Shown: piece by piece, positions 8,306-15,910 of the stretch | How the letters are laid out: every line of letters begins with the position of its first letter | Position numbering within the stretch: position 1 is the first letter of the stretch | From: CAZPNX01 sp964518765 | Lineage (GTDB): Bacteria > Edwardsbacteria > AC1 > EtOH8 | Direction: 5' to 3' | NCBI GenBank assembly: GCA_964518765.1 | Contig: CAZFJC010000005.1 | Span: forward strand, 61,156 to 125,155 | DNA: 64,000 bases | Program-made: the position numbers and the translations under genes | The notes under the pieces: model-generated | The model's database searches: none | What the model was told of the DNA's origin: nothing | Seen by the model: only the letters and a program-made list of their open reading frames with translations

Positions 8306-9331
8306 TCAGAACTGCTCCAAAAATCTCAAGTCCCCTTGGTAAAACAGCCTGATGTCGTCTATCCCGTAGCGCAGCATGGCCACCCGCTCCAGACCCATGC
8401 CCCAGGCGTAGCCGGTGTAGGCCTCGGGGTCGTAGCCCACATTGCGGAAGACGTTGGGGTCCACCATCCCGGCCCCGGAGATCTCCAGCCAGCCCGACTG
8501 CTTGCACACCCGGCAGCCGGCGCCTTTACAGAAGACGCAGGAGAAGTCGTACTCGACGCTGGGCTCGGTGAAGGGGAAGAAGTGGGGGCGGAACCTGATT
8601 TTGACATCCGGGCCCAGCAGCTGTCGGGCGAAGTAGGTCAAAGTGGCCTTGAGGTCGGCCAGCGAGACGTTGCGGTCGACGTACAGACCTTCGCACTGGT
8701 GGAACACCGGCATGTGGGAGGCGTCGATGGCGTCCCGGCGGTAGCAGCGGCCCGGAGCGATGATCCGCACCGGCGGCCTCTGGGACTCCATTACTCTGAT
8801 CTGCACCGGAGAGGTGTGGGTGCGCATCAGAAGGTCGGGGGGCTTTTCGAGATAAAAGGTATCCTGCAGGTTCCACGAGGGGTGGTCGCGCGGCGTGTTC
8901 AGGGCCTCGAAGTTGTGCCACTCGGTCTCGCAGTCCGGCCCCTCGGCCACCGAGAATCCCAGACCGTGGAAGATCTCCACCACCTCGTCCATTAGCTGAG
9001 AAAGGGGATGTCGATGCCCAGCCCAGACCCTCCGCCCCGGCAGAGTGACGTCTAGGGACTCGGCTTTCCGCTTGGCGGCGTCGGCCTGAGCCAGAAGCTC
9101 AGCCTGGCGGGCCTCCAACAGGGAAGACACCTCTTGCTTGGTCCGATTGGCCGCGGCCCCGTAGGCCGCCCGGCGCTCGGATGGCAGGGAGGAGATCGCC
9201 TTCAACATCTCGGTCAGCTGGCCCTTGCGGCCCAGGTAGCGTACTCTCAGCTCCTCCAGTGCCTCAGGGGAACCGCAGGCGCCTATGGCCGACTTGGCTT
9301 CCGCGGCTACGCTAGCCAGCTTGTCTTCCAT
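8306..9331 (-). CDS. pheS: Phenylalanine-tRNA ligase alpha subunit
   Basis: PheS is the catalytic subunit of the heterotetrameric enzyme. It has an N-terminal coiled coil (about residues 1-90) and the class II core. Motif 2 is near GRCYRRDAIDASHMPVFHQ, and motif 3 near GYAWGMGLERVAMLRYGI. It also has HFFPFTEPSVEYD and a Cys-rich loop, CVFCKGAGCRVC, found in many bacterial PheS proteins. I used the ATG at 9331; a TTG four codons upstream is possible. It follows rplT and precedes pheT by 50 bp, the usual infC-rpmI-rplT-pheS-pheT arrangement. Confidence 0.96.
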   Translation of the reverse strand: MEDKLASVAAEAKSAIGACGSPEALEELRVRYLGRKGQLTEMLKAISSLPSERRAAYGAAANRTKQEVSSLLEARQAELLAQADAAKRKAESLDVTLPGRRVWAGHRHPLSQLMDEVVEIFHGLGFSVAEGPDCETEWHNFEALNTPRDHPSWNLQDTFYLEKPPDLLMRTHTSPVQIRVMESQRPPVRIIAPGRCYRRDAIDASHMPVFHQCEGLYVDRNVSLADLKATLTYFARQLLGPDVKIRFRPHFFPFTEPSVEYDFSCVFCKGAGCRVCKQSGWLEISGAGMVDPNVFRNVGYDPEAYTGYAWGMGLERVAMLRYGIDDIRLFYQGDLRFLEQF

Positions 9332-9397
9332 AAAACTTGTCAAACCTATTCGAACCCATCCAACGGTTGTCGTTGAACCGGTTTACTGCCTGGCAGA

Positions 9398-9745
9398 TCA
9401 GGCCTTCGCCGCCTCCACCACCTTGGCGAATACCTCGGGATCCCGGGCCGCCAGCTCGGAGAGCATTTTGCGGTCGATGGCGATGGAGTTTTTCTTTAGG
9501 CCGCTGATGAAGGCGTTGTAGCTGATGCCGTTCAACCGGCAGGCGGCGTTTATCCTGACGATCCACAGCCGACGGAAGTCGCGCTTCCGATTGCGGCGGT
9601 CGCGGTAGGCGAACTGTCCGGCCCTCATCACCGCCTCCTTGGCGATGCGGTAGAGCTTGCGGCGGCCGCCCCAGAAGCCCTTGGCCTTGCGGAAAATCTT
9701 CTTCTTGCGATGCCTGGTGGCTACCGCGCTGGTCACTCTGGACAT
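9398..9745 (-). CDS. rplT: 50S ribosomal protein L20
   Basis: L20 binds 23S rRNA early in 50S assembly and often represses its own operon. The 115-residue basic protein has the family's RHRKKKIFRKAKGFWGGR, the RDRRNRKRDFRRLWIVRIN block and the C-terminal INRKML-like segment (here IDRKMLSELA). The length is typical. It is 33 bp downstream of rpmI and shares the infC promoter. The ~250-nt leader ahead of infC would be the place for L20 autoregulation, but no specific site is proven. Confidence 0.97.
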   Translation of the reverse strand: MSRVTSAVATRHRKKKIFRKAKGFWGGRRKLYRIAKEAVMRAGQFAYRDRRNRKRDFRRLWIVRINAACRLNGISYNAFISGLKKNSIAIDRKMLSELAARDPEVFAKVVEAAKA

Positions 9746-9778
9746 ACCTCTATCTTTCCTTTCCTTTGTTTATCGGTC

Positions 9779-9976
9779 CTAGCCGTTGGGCAGCAGACGC
9801 CTGATGTTGCCCAGGTTGGCGTTGTCCACGGTCGATCCGTGGCGCAGTTTTCTCTTGCGCTTCCGGTTCTTGCACGAGAGCAGGTGGCTCTTACCCGCCC
9901 GGTTCCTGCGGACCTTGCCGCTGCCTGTCAGCCTCAGCCTCTTGGCCGCCGATTTGCTGGTCTTTATCTTGGGCAT
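9779..9976 (-). CDS. rpmI: 50S ribosomal protein L35
   Basis: L35 is a small structural protein of the large subunit. The 65-residue product begins MPKIKTSKSAAKR and contains LTGSGKVRRNRAGKSHLLSCKNRKRKRKL, which is diagnostic. A longer open frame adds 33 residues upstream, but the ATG at 9976 follows AAAAGGAGG and gives the family start. It sits between infC and rplT. Confidence 0.97.
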   Translation of the reverse strand: MPKIKTSKSAAKRLRLTGSGKVRRNRAGKSHLLSCKNRKRKRKLRHGSTVDNANLGNIRRLLPNG

Positions 9977-10096
9977 ATCTCCTCCTTTTGATTGGTACCT
10001 ATCCTGTGGCCGCAGCTCCCCGGCCGCGGCGGCTGCCGGTCCTTTATCCCACCGGGTTATTCCCGTTCGGGGCACACGGATGACGTCTAAAGCAGG

Positions 10097-10603
10097 CTAT
10101 TTCGGAGAGATGAGCATGTGCATTATCCTCCCCTCCATCCGTGGGCTCTGCTCCACCGTGGCTATCTCAGTAACATCCTTGACGAATCTTTCCATCAGTT
10201 TCTGGCCCAGGTCGATGTGGTTCATCTGACGCCCCCGGAATCGCATGGAGATCTTCACCTTGTCCCGCTTGGATAGGAATTCCTTGACCAGGTTGAGTTT
10301 GAACTGGTAGTCGTGTTCGGCCATCTGGGGACCGAAGCGCATCTCCTTGACCTTGGTCTGGTGCTGCTTCTTGCGGGACTCCTTGAGCTTCTTCTCCTGG
10401 GCGTAGATAAACTTGCCGTAATCGATGATCTTGCACACCGGGGGCCTGGCCTCGGGAGCGATCTCCACCAGATCCAGACCGGCATCCTCAGCGGCACGCA
10501 GGGCCTGTTTGATGTCCATGATGCCCAGCTGGCTTCCGTCCGGGCCGATGACCCGAACCTCTGGCACCCGAATGCGGTCGTTGATACGGTGCTCCTTGAT
10601 AAT
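10097..10603 (-). CDS. infC: Translation initiation factor IF-3, ATT start codon
   Basis: IF-3 (168 aa) prevents premature subunit joining and proofreads start codons. The N-domain includes HRINDRIRVPEVRVIGPDG, and the C-domain has KEMRFGPQMAEHDYQFKLN and RFRGRQMNH. The first ATG/GTG-type start is a GTG at 10567 that would cut off the conserved N-terminal RINDRIR segment. Twelve codons upstream, an ATT at 10601-10603 follows GGGAGG with 7-nt spacing (GGGAGG-taaacct-ATT). AUU initiation is the classic infC autoregulation device in Escherichia coli. I therefore place the start at ATT; the adjacent ATC is an alternative. Confidence 0.93.
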   Translation of the reverse strand: MIKEHRINDRIRVPEVRVIGPDGSQLGIMDIKQALRAAEDAGLDLVEIAPEARPPVCKIIDYGKFIYAQEKKLKESRKKQHQTKVKEMRFGPQMAEHDYQFKLNLVKEFLSKRDKVKISMRFRGRQMNHIDLGQKLMERFVKDVTEIATVEQSPRMEGRIMHMLISPK

Positions 10604-10857
10604 AGGTTTACCTCCCTTGCGGTTTGTGGTTGACCCGGATTTCGACAGCCGGATGCCGTGGTGCCGGGCCTGTTTTTTTTCGCCTGAGGGACCTTTTGAT
10701 GAAAAAAGGAAAGGCCGGTGACCGGAAATACCCGACCACCCGCCTCAAGCTGGTTGACCTCGGCTGGCAAATAAATGCCGCGCTTACGGCAAGGGCCGCC
10801 GGGTGAGAAGCTTTCCCCGGTAAGGGGGCGGATGGCTTCTTCTTTTCTATTCTATTT
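10604..10857 (-). promoter_or_regulatory. Long 5' leader of the infC-rpmI-rplT-pheS-pheT operon
   Basis: About 250 nt separate the predicted transcription start from the ATT start of infC. The leader contains stem-forming stretches, including CCGGTCACCGG followed by CTTTCCTTTTTT (about 10697-10721) and a later poly-A tract next to GGCCCGGCACC. This is the position where IF-3/L20 operons of other bacteria carry attenuators or L20-binding structures. An open frame of 94 codons crosses it but has no protein-like features. The regulatory role is inference. Confidence 0.4.
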
Positions 10858-10863
10858 GCCGGA

Positions 10864-10892
10864 ATTATACCAATTTCCGGCACGATTTTCAA
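10864..10892 (-). promoter_or_regulatory. Sigma70-type promoter of the infC operon
   Basis: On the minus strand: -35 TTGAAA (10887-10892), a 17-bp spacer, and a consensus -10 TATAAT (10864-10869). It lies immediately after the end of the phosphorylase gene, whose stop is at 10897. Confidence 0.8.
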
Positions 10893-10896
10893 GTCT

Positions 10897-12201
10897 TCAG
10901 ATGGATTCGCCGATCAGCTCTGGAATGCCCGGTTTCTCCCGGCTTATGGAAATCGACCTGCCCAGCCTCTTTACCGCCGTCTCCCCCAGTGCCCTGTCGT
11001 TGGCCAGGACCGTTACCAATGTGTCACCCTCGGCCACCCAGTCCCCGATTCGACAATGGAAAATGAATCCCACTGCCGGATCCACTGCGTCCTCCATCCT
11101 CAGCCGGCCGCAGCCCAAGCCCACCCCCGTTATACCTATCTCCCTGGCGTCCATGGAGTTGATGTATCCGCCCCGATCGGCTTTTAGTTCCAGCGCATGC
11201 CTGGCCTGGGCCAAAACCTTTTGGGGCTCGTCAGCGACCTTAGGATTCCCGCCCTGGGCCAAGACCATCTCCCGGAACTTCTCCAAGCCCTGCCCCGAGG
11301 AAATGGCCTGCCGTAGTATCCGTTCGCCTGAATCGAGGTCGGACGCCCGCTCGCCCATCACCAGCATCTCAGCCCCCAGCCGATAGGTGACGGCCATCAG
11401 GTCCTCGGGCCCCGAGCCCTTGAGACACTTGACGCACTCCTCGATCTCAAGGGCGTTGCCCACCTTTCTTCCCAGCGGCTGGTTCATGTCGGTGATCACC
11501 GCCCGCATCCTGCGTCCCAGCCCCCGGCCGATGGCCACCATGGTTTCGGCCAGTTTCTTCGAGTCTTCGAGGTTTTGCATGAAAGCCCCGGATCCGGTCT
11601 TGACATCAAGGACCAATCCGTCGGATCCCTCGGCCAGCTTCTTGGACATGATGCTGGCGGCTATCAGCGGGATGCAGTCCACCGTGGCGGTAACGTCTCG
11701 CAGGGCGTAGAGCTTTTTGTCGGCCGGGGCCATGTCTGCGGTCTGGCCCATCATGGCCAGGCCGGTGCGAGCCAGGATGCGGTGGAACTCGTCAAAGCTC
11801 AGGCCTGTCCTGAACCCAGGTATGGACTCCAGCTTGTCCAGCGTTCCGCCGGTGTGGCCCAGCCCCCGGCCCGAGACCATGGGCACCGGCACCCCGGCCG
11901 CGGCCACCAACGGCGCCAGGATGATGGACACCTTGTCCCCCACCCCGCCGGTGGAGTGCTTGTCCACTTTGATCCCGGGGATGTCGGAAAGGTCGAATAC
12001 CCGGCCTGAGTTCATCATGGCCATGGCCAGGGCGGTGGTCTCGGCGAAGTCCATGCCCTTGAGAAAAATGGCCATCAGCAGGGCCGCCGCCTGGTAGTCG
12101 GGGATGCGGCCGGCGGTGTACTCGGCCACGAACCAGCCTATCTCCTCGGAGGATAGCTGTCCGCCTTCCCGCTTTTTGTAGATTATCTCGTAAGGGGTCA
12201 T
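10897..12201 (-). CDS. Pyrimidine-nucleoside (thymidine) phosphorylase
   Basis: The enzyme reversibly cleaves thymidine/uridine with phosphate in nucleoside salvage. The protein (434 aa) carries the family signature from SGRGLGHTGGTLDKLESIPG (about residues 110-130), KHSTGGVGDKVS for phosphate/ribose binding, LDVKTGSGAFM, and a C-terminal alpha/beta domain. I used the ATG at 12201, preceded by AGAGG; a GTG at 12207 adds two residues. Whether it is a DeoA-type thymidine enzyme or a broad Pdp-type enzyme cannot be settled by eye. The infC promoter abuts its 3' end. Confidence 0.93.
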   Translation of the reverse strand: MTPYEIIYKKREGGQLSSEEIGWFVAEYTAGRIPDYQAAALLMAIFLKGMDFAETTALAMAMMNSGRVFDLSDIPGIKVDKHSTGGVGDKVSIILAPLVAAAGVPVPMVSGRGLGHTGGTLDKLESIPGFRTGLSFDEFHRILARTGLAMMGQTADMAPADKKLYALRDVTATVDCIPLIAASIMSKKLAEGSDGLVLDVKTGSGAFMQNLEDSKKLAETMVAIGRGLGRRMRAVITDMNQPLGRKVGNALEIEECVKCLKGSGPEDLMAVTYRLGAEMLVMGERASDLDSGERILRQAISSGQGLEKFREMVLAQGGNPKVADEPQKVLAQARHALELKADRGGYINSMDAREIGITGVGLGCGRLRMEDAVDPAVGFIFHCRIGDWVAEGDTLVTVLANDRALGETAVKRLGRSISISREKPGIPELIGESI

Positions 12202-12219
12202 AAACACCTCTAGAATCTA

Positions 12220-12322
12220 TGTCATCCCGATAGCGGCTCCTTGCCACACAAGTTGAGGAATGACATTAACTACATCGTTTACCCTTCAACTTGCCAAGCA
12301 TGGAGCCCTGCTCAGGGTGACC
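12220..12322. repeat. Interspersed intergenic repeat, family B, copy 1
   Basis: This ~103-bp block between dinB and the phosphorylase gene aligns, in inverted orientation, with 42039-42133. Shared blocks in order are TGTCATCC, a less conserved middle, a GAtGACA-like block, ACCCTTCAAC-x-TG-x-CA, and GCTCAGGGTGA. The first two blocks form an inverted repeat within the element. No open frame is seen. Confidence 0.65.
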
Positions 12323-12332
12323 TGCGTATAGG

Positions 12333-13505
12333 TCACATCTCCCCGGCCCGGATCACCGAGCGTTTCCCGTACTTCTTCCTCAACCTGTCCACCGCCTGGT
12401 CCACCCGCCGCTCCCTGTCACGGCATATGGCTTCATCGTGGAACAGCTCAAGCTCCGGTTCCGCCGCGGTGAAGTTGGAAACAGAAATCCCCAGCAGCCT
12501 GACCTTCCTCCCGTCCTGGTAGTTCTCTCGGAACAAGCCCTCGGCCAGCTCCAGCAGCTCCCGGTAGGCGTCGGTCGGCTTGGGCAGGGTGTGGCGGAAG
12601 GTATGGGTCTCGAACGATTCGTAGCGCAGCTTCAGGGTGACGGTGCGGCCGGCCGTCGCCGCCGCCCGCAGCCCGGCCGCTACCCCATCGCAGAGATAGA
12701 CCAAGGTTTTGTGGATCTGCTTAAGGTCCGAGGTATCCGTATCGAAGGTCGTCTCCCGGCTGATGGACTTGGTCTCGCCCCCTCCCCCTACCGGATCATC
12801 GTCTCTGCCTTTGGCCCTGGCCTGCAGGTATCGGCCCATCAGTCCGTATTGGCGCTCCAGTCGCTCGGGCGGGATCCCGGCCAGCTCTCCGACGGTGGCA
12901 ACGTGGAATATTTTCTTGAGCGACTCCTCGGTCTTGGGGCCGATGCCCCAAATGCAGCGGATGGGCAGGGGGGAGAGGAATTCAGCCGCCTGGCTTTCTT
13001 CGACCACCACCAGCCCGTCTGGTTTCTCCAAGTCAGAGGCCACCTTGGCCACCAGTTTGTTTGGGCCTATGCCCACCGAGGCCGTCAGCCCGGTCGCCTC
13101 CCTCACCGCCAGTTTGATCTTCATCCCCATATGGCGCGGATTTCCCAGCAGCCGGCCGCACCCGGTTATATCCAGGAAAGCCTCGTCCACAGAAATCTGT
13201 TCTACCAGAGGGGTAAAGCCGGACAGAACCTCCATCACCTGTTCCGAGACCTCCTGGTACCTGGACATCCTGCCGGGCAGGTACACCCCGTGGGGGCAAA
13301 GCCGATAGGCGACGGATATGGGCATGGCCGAGTGCACCCCGAACTTGCGGGCCTCGTAGGAGGCGGCTGATACCACCCCCCGCCCCCGGCCGCTTTTAGG
13401 GTCGGCTCCTACGATCACCGGTTTGCCCAAAAGCCCGGCATCGTCCAGCACCTCCACCGCGGTAAAGAAGCTATCCATGTCAACATGGGCTACCAGCCTG
13501 TCCAT
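12333..13505 (-). CDS. dinB: DNA polymerase IV (Y-family translesion polymerase)
   Basis: DinB synthesises DNA past damaged bases. The 390-residue protein shows the palm/finger motifs VAHVDMDSFFTAVE, YEARKFGVHSAMP and the catalytic SVDEAFLDITG. It then has two helix-hairpin-helix elements (VGIGPNKLVAKVASD, IWGIGPKTEESL) and the little-finger domain. Near the C-terminus EPELELF sits where DinB proteins normally carry the beta-clamp motif (QLxLF type), here with Glu replacing Gln. It follows the lipoprotein gene by 30 bp. No LexA-like operator was recognised upstream. Confidence 0.95.
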   Translation of the reverse strand: MDRLVAHVDMDSFFTAVEVLDDAGLLGKPVIVGADPKSGRGRGVVSAASYEARKFGVHSAMPISVAYRLCPHGVYLPGRMSRYQEVSEQVMEVLSGFTPLVEQISVDEAFLDITGCGRLLGNPRHMGMKIKLAVREATGLTASVGIGPNKLVAKVASDLEKPDGLVVVEESQAAEFLSPLPIRCIWGIGPKTEESLKKIFHVATVGELAGIPPERLERQYGLMGRYLQARAKGRDDDPVGGGGETKSISRETTFDTDTSDLKQIHKTLVYLCDGVAAGLRAAATAGRTVTLKLRYESFETHTFRHTLPKPTDAYRELLELAEGLFRENYQDGRKVRLLGISVSNFTAAEPELELFHDEAICRDRERRVDQAVDRLRKKYGKRSVIRAGEM

Positions 13506-13535
13506 AACCCCTCAACGATAAAACGACCCCCAGCG

Positions 13536-14231
13536 TCAGCGCCTTATGGCCGTCTCGGTCTTGTCCGGAGGGATCTCCCTGTCCGGCTCGCCGTCGCCGT
13601 TGGAGTCCCAGGAAAGGGTGAAGTCGTCCATCTCGGCGCTGATGTCAAGCCCGCCCTCCTGCCCCGCTCCGGCCGAGAAATCGTAGCTTGCCGACCGTAC
13701 CCTCCCCCTGTCCCATACCGTGACCGTCATCCTGAAAACTGCATACTCAGATGAGGTCACCTTCATGTCCAGCTCCTCGCCCCCCCGGTAGGTCGCCCGC
13801 GACGTCCCGGCGGCCGTTTGATAATCGAGGTTCGCTATCCTGCGGGTGACCGCCATACCAGAGGCGCTGCCGGTGCGCCGGATCTGCTCCCGCATCCTCT
13901 CCAGGCCAGCCCTCTCCTGCTCATGAAGCGATGGATTTCTCAAGGCCGCCTCCAGCACCGGCAGGTACTCCTCGGCCGTGGCCGGTCCGGTATGGCGCCC
14001 CTCCTCGTCGGTAAAGTGTAGCTCGGCCGGCCCGGACAGCTCGACTGAAAATCCAAACGGGGCCTGGTAGGGGGCAGGAGCCTTTTGGGCGGTATCGGCG
14101 GCCGGGGCCGGCCCGCTTTCCGAGGGAACCGCGCCCACAGGCTTCAGGGCCCGGAAGCCGTCGTCCCAGTTGGCCGGGACACAGCCGGCCGCGGCCAGTG
14201 CCGCCGCCAGGATGGCCATCGTCTTTTTCAT
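13536..14231 (-). CDS. Predicted lipoprotein of unknown function
   Basis: This 231-residue protein has a short basic N-terminus, a hydrophobic stretch (AILAAALAAAG) and a lipobox ending in Cys17, so it should be lipid-anchored outside the inner membrane. A Pro/Ala-rich linker (about residues 30-60) is followed by a predicted mixed alpha/beta region. An Asp-rich WDSNGDGEPDREIPPDKTE near the C-terminus resembles a short calcium-binding-type (dockerin/EF-hand-like) loop. I recognise no family. Its ATG directly follows the stop of the EndoIII-like gene, implying co-transcription. Confidence 0.75.
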   Translation of the reverse strand: MKKTMAILAAALAAAGCVPANWDDGFRALKPVGAVPSESGPAPAADTAQKAPAPYQAPFGFSVELSGPAELHFTDEEGRHTGPATAEEYLPVLEAALRNPSLHEQERAGLERMREQIRRTGSASGMAVTRRIANLDYQTAAGTSRATYRGGEELDMKVTSSEYAVFRMTVTVWDRGRVRSASYDFSAGAGQEGGLDISAEMDDFTLSWDSNGDGEPDREIPPDKTETAIRR

Positions 14232-14888
14232 CTAATGACCCTTCACATATGGACAGTTTTTTCGAAGACAGCATCTAGGGCAAGCCGGCCTGCTGGAACG
14301 GCAAACCCTTCTTCCGTGCTCGATCAGGTTCAGATGAAAAGAATAGACCAGGTCGTCCGGGACCAGCCGGCGGAACCTCTCCTGGAAATCCTCCCTTCCC
14401 TCCCCGGGCCTAACCCAACCGAGACGGCCGCATACCCGGTAGATGTGGGTGTCCACGGGAAAGAGCGGCATGCCGGCGCCGAACAGGAGAGTGCAGGCGG
14501 CGGTCTTGGGCCCGACACCGTCGATCTCCTTCAGTGCCCGGTAAGCCGCCTCAGGCTCCATTACCCTTAGGTGCTCTAGGGTCGGCCGACCCTGTTCCCT
14601 CCGGAGGCCGCGTACGATCTCCACGAGCCTCCTAGACTTGATGTTGGCCAACCCTCCCTGTCTGATGGCCTCGGCCACCTTAGGAACCTCAGCTTCGGCC
14701 AGTCTGGCCCAGCTAGGAAAAGCGCGCCTCAGGCTGGCGTAGGCCCTCAGGCTGTTGGCATCGCTGGTGTTCTGTGAAAGGATGGTCTCTATCAAGATGT
14801 CCAACAGCGGCCGTTTGGACCGTGGGGATGGCCGGCCGTAGCATTCCGCTAGGATTCTTTCGACTTTGGCAATGGACGGCGCCCTCAT
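14232..14888 (-). CDS. Endonuclease III-like DNA glycosylase/AP lyase (HhH-GPD, [4Fe-4S])
   Basis: This 218-residue protein is of the EndoIII family, which removes oxidised pyrimidines and cuts the abasic strand. The helix-hairpin-helix with catalytic lysine (IDGVGPKTAA), the catalytic Asp in PVDTHIYR, and the C-terminal [4Fe-4S] cluster pattern C-x6-C-x2-C-x5-C are all present. I started at the ATG of MRAPSIAKV (14888), which overlaps the upstream glycosyltransferase stop as ATGA; the longer frame adds 34 unlikely residues. The sequence is closer to the divergent 'endonuclease III domain' group than to canonical Nth, so I leave the symbol blank. Confidence 0.88.
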   Translation of the reverse strand: MRAPSIAKVERILAECYGRPSPRSKRPLLDILIETILSQNTSDANSLRAYASLRRAFPSWARLAEAEVPKVAEAIRQGGLANIKSRRLVEIVRGLRREQGRPTLEHLRVMEPEAAYRALKEIDGVGPKTAACTLLFGAGMPLFPVDTHIYRVCGRLGWVRPGEGREDFQERFRRLVPDDLVYSFHLNLIEHGRRVCRSSRPACPRCCLRKNCPYVKGH

Positions 14889-15910
14889 CTTCTGTCGCCC
14901 CGGTTTAGGATCTCCTCCAAGGCCTCGGAGGCAGTGGAGACCGGGATGCCCCTCATGCATTTCGGGTCCCTGCAGTCGGTCCGGTTGCATACCAGGCAGG
15001 CCAGAGATTCGTCCCGCAACACCCGGTGGCCCTCACCCCACGGTCCCTGGGATCTGGGGCTGGTCGGACCGTAGAAGGAGACCACCGGCACGCCCAGGGC
15101 GGTGGCGATGTGCAGCGGCCCGGTGTCGTTCCCCACCACCGCGGCGCAGCCCGAAAGCAGAGCCGCCATCTGGCGCAACGTGGTCGTCGGCGCCATGGCC
15201 GCTTGGGGCCCTATCCCCCGGACTATCCTCTCCGCATCCTTCTTCTCGTACCTGTTTCCCCAGAAGACTAGGTATTTTCTCCCGGTCCGCCCGCCGCCCA
15301 GGCGGCCGAGCTCCGAAAAGTTCTCCGCCGGCCAGCGTTTGCAGGGCCAGCCGCCGGTGGGAAGGAACCCAACCACCGTCTCCCCTCGATCATAGCCTAG
15401 CTCCTGCCACACCCTGATTCGGTATCCCCTCTCCTCTGGGGTAAGGTTGTATACCAGCTCCCGGCCGGCCTCCGACAGCCCCAGCTCCCTAAGGATATAA
15501 AGATTGAACTCCACCTCGTGCCCGTAGTTGGCCTCCCTGGCCGAAAGCACCCGGTTGTAGAAGAGCCGCCGGTAGCCGAAGTCAAAGCCGATCCGGATGC
15601 CGGCTCCGCTAGCCAGCGACTGGATGGCGGTGCGCGGCGTGCCAACCAGGTCGATGCTTAGTCCGCAGCGCCTTGCCTTGATCTCGCCAAGGAAAGCAAT
15701 CTGTCTCCGAAGGCCGCCGCCTTTGTAGACTAGGAGTTCGTCGATGTCCTGGTTGTTCTCCAGCACCGGAGCGCAGGATTCTCGGACCACATAGTGGATC
15801 TTGGCCTGGGGAAGGCCGCGGCGCAGGGCCTTAAGCAGAGGCGTGGTCCAAAGCACATCACCCACCCCGCTCATCCTGAGCACCAGGATACTCTCAGGGA
15901 CGGGCGTCAT
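14885..15910 (-). CDS. Glycosyltransferase family 9 (ADP-heptosyltransferase-like)
   Basis: The 341-residue protein resembles the LPS heptosyltransferases WaaC/WaaF/WaaQ, which add ADP-heptose to the inner core on the cytoplasmic membrane face. Family marks are ILVLRMSGVGDVLWTTP at the N-terminus and GNDTGPLHIATALGVPVVSFYGPTSP near residue 260. Cys-containing text near the C-terminus (LACLVCNRTDCRDPKCM) matches the DP-x-CM end seen in this family. The ATG at 15910 overlaps the upstream GT4 gene by 17 bp; an upstream extension of 40 residues is not credible. It is part of the glycosyltransferase string 19887-14885. Confidence 0.88.
   Translation of the reverse strand: MTPVPESILVLRMSGVGDVLWTTPLLKALRRGLPQAKIHYVVRESCAPVLENNQDIDELLVYKGGGLRRQIAFLGEIKARRCGLSIDLVGTPRTAIQSLASGAGIRIGFDFGYRRLFYNRVLSAREANYGHEVEFNLYILRELGLSEAGRELVYNLTPEERGYRIRVWQELGYDRGETVVGFLPTGGWPCKRWPAENFSELGRLGGGRTGRKYLVFWGNRYEKKDAERIVRGIGPQAAMAPTTTLRQMAALLSGCAAVVGNDTGPLHIATALGVPVVSFYGPTSPRSQGPWGEGHRVLRDESLACLVCNRTDCRDPKCMRGIPVSTASEALEEILNRGDRR

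Noticed and set aside
10608..10892. 94-codon minus-strand open frame upstream of infC
   Set aside because: It spans the infC promoter and leader, has no ribosome-binding site or family likeness, and would include the -10 element in coding sequence.
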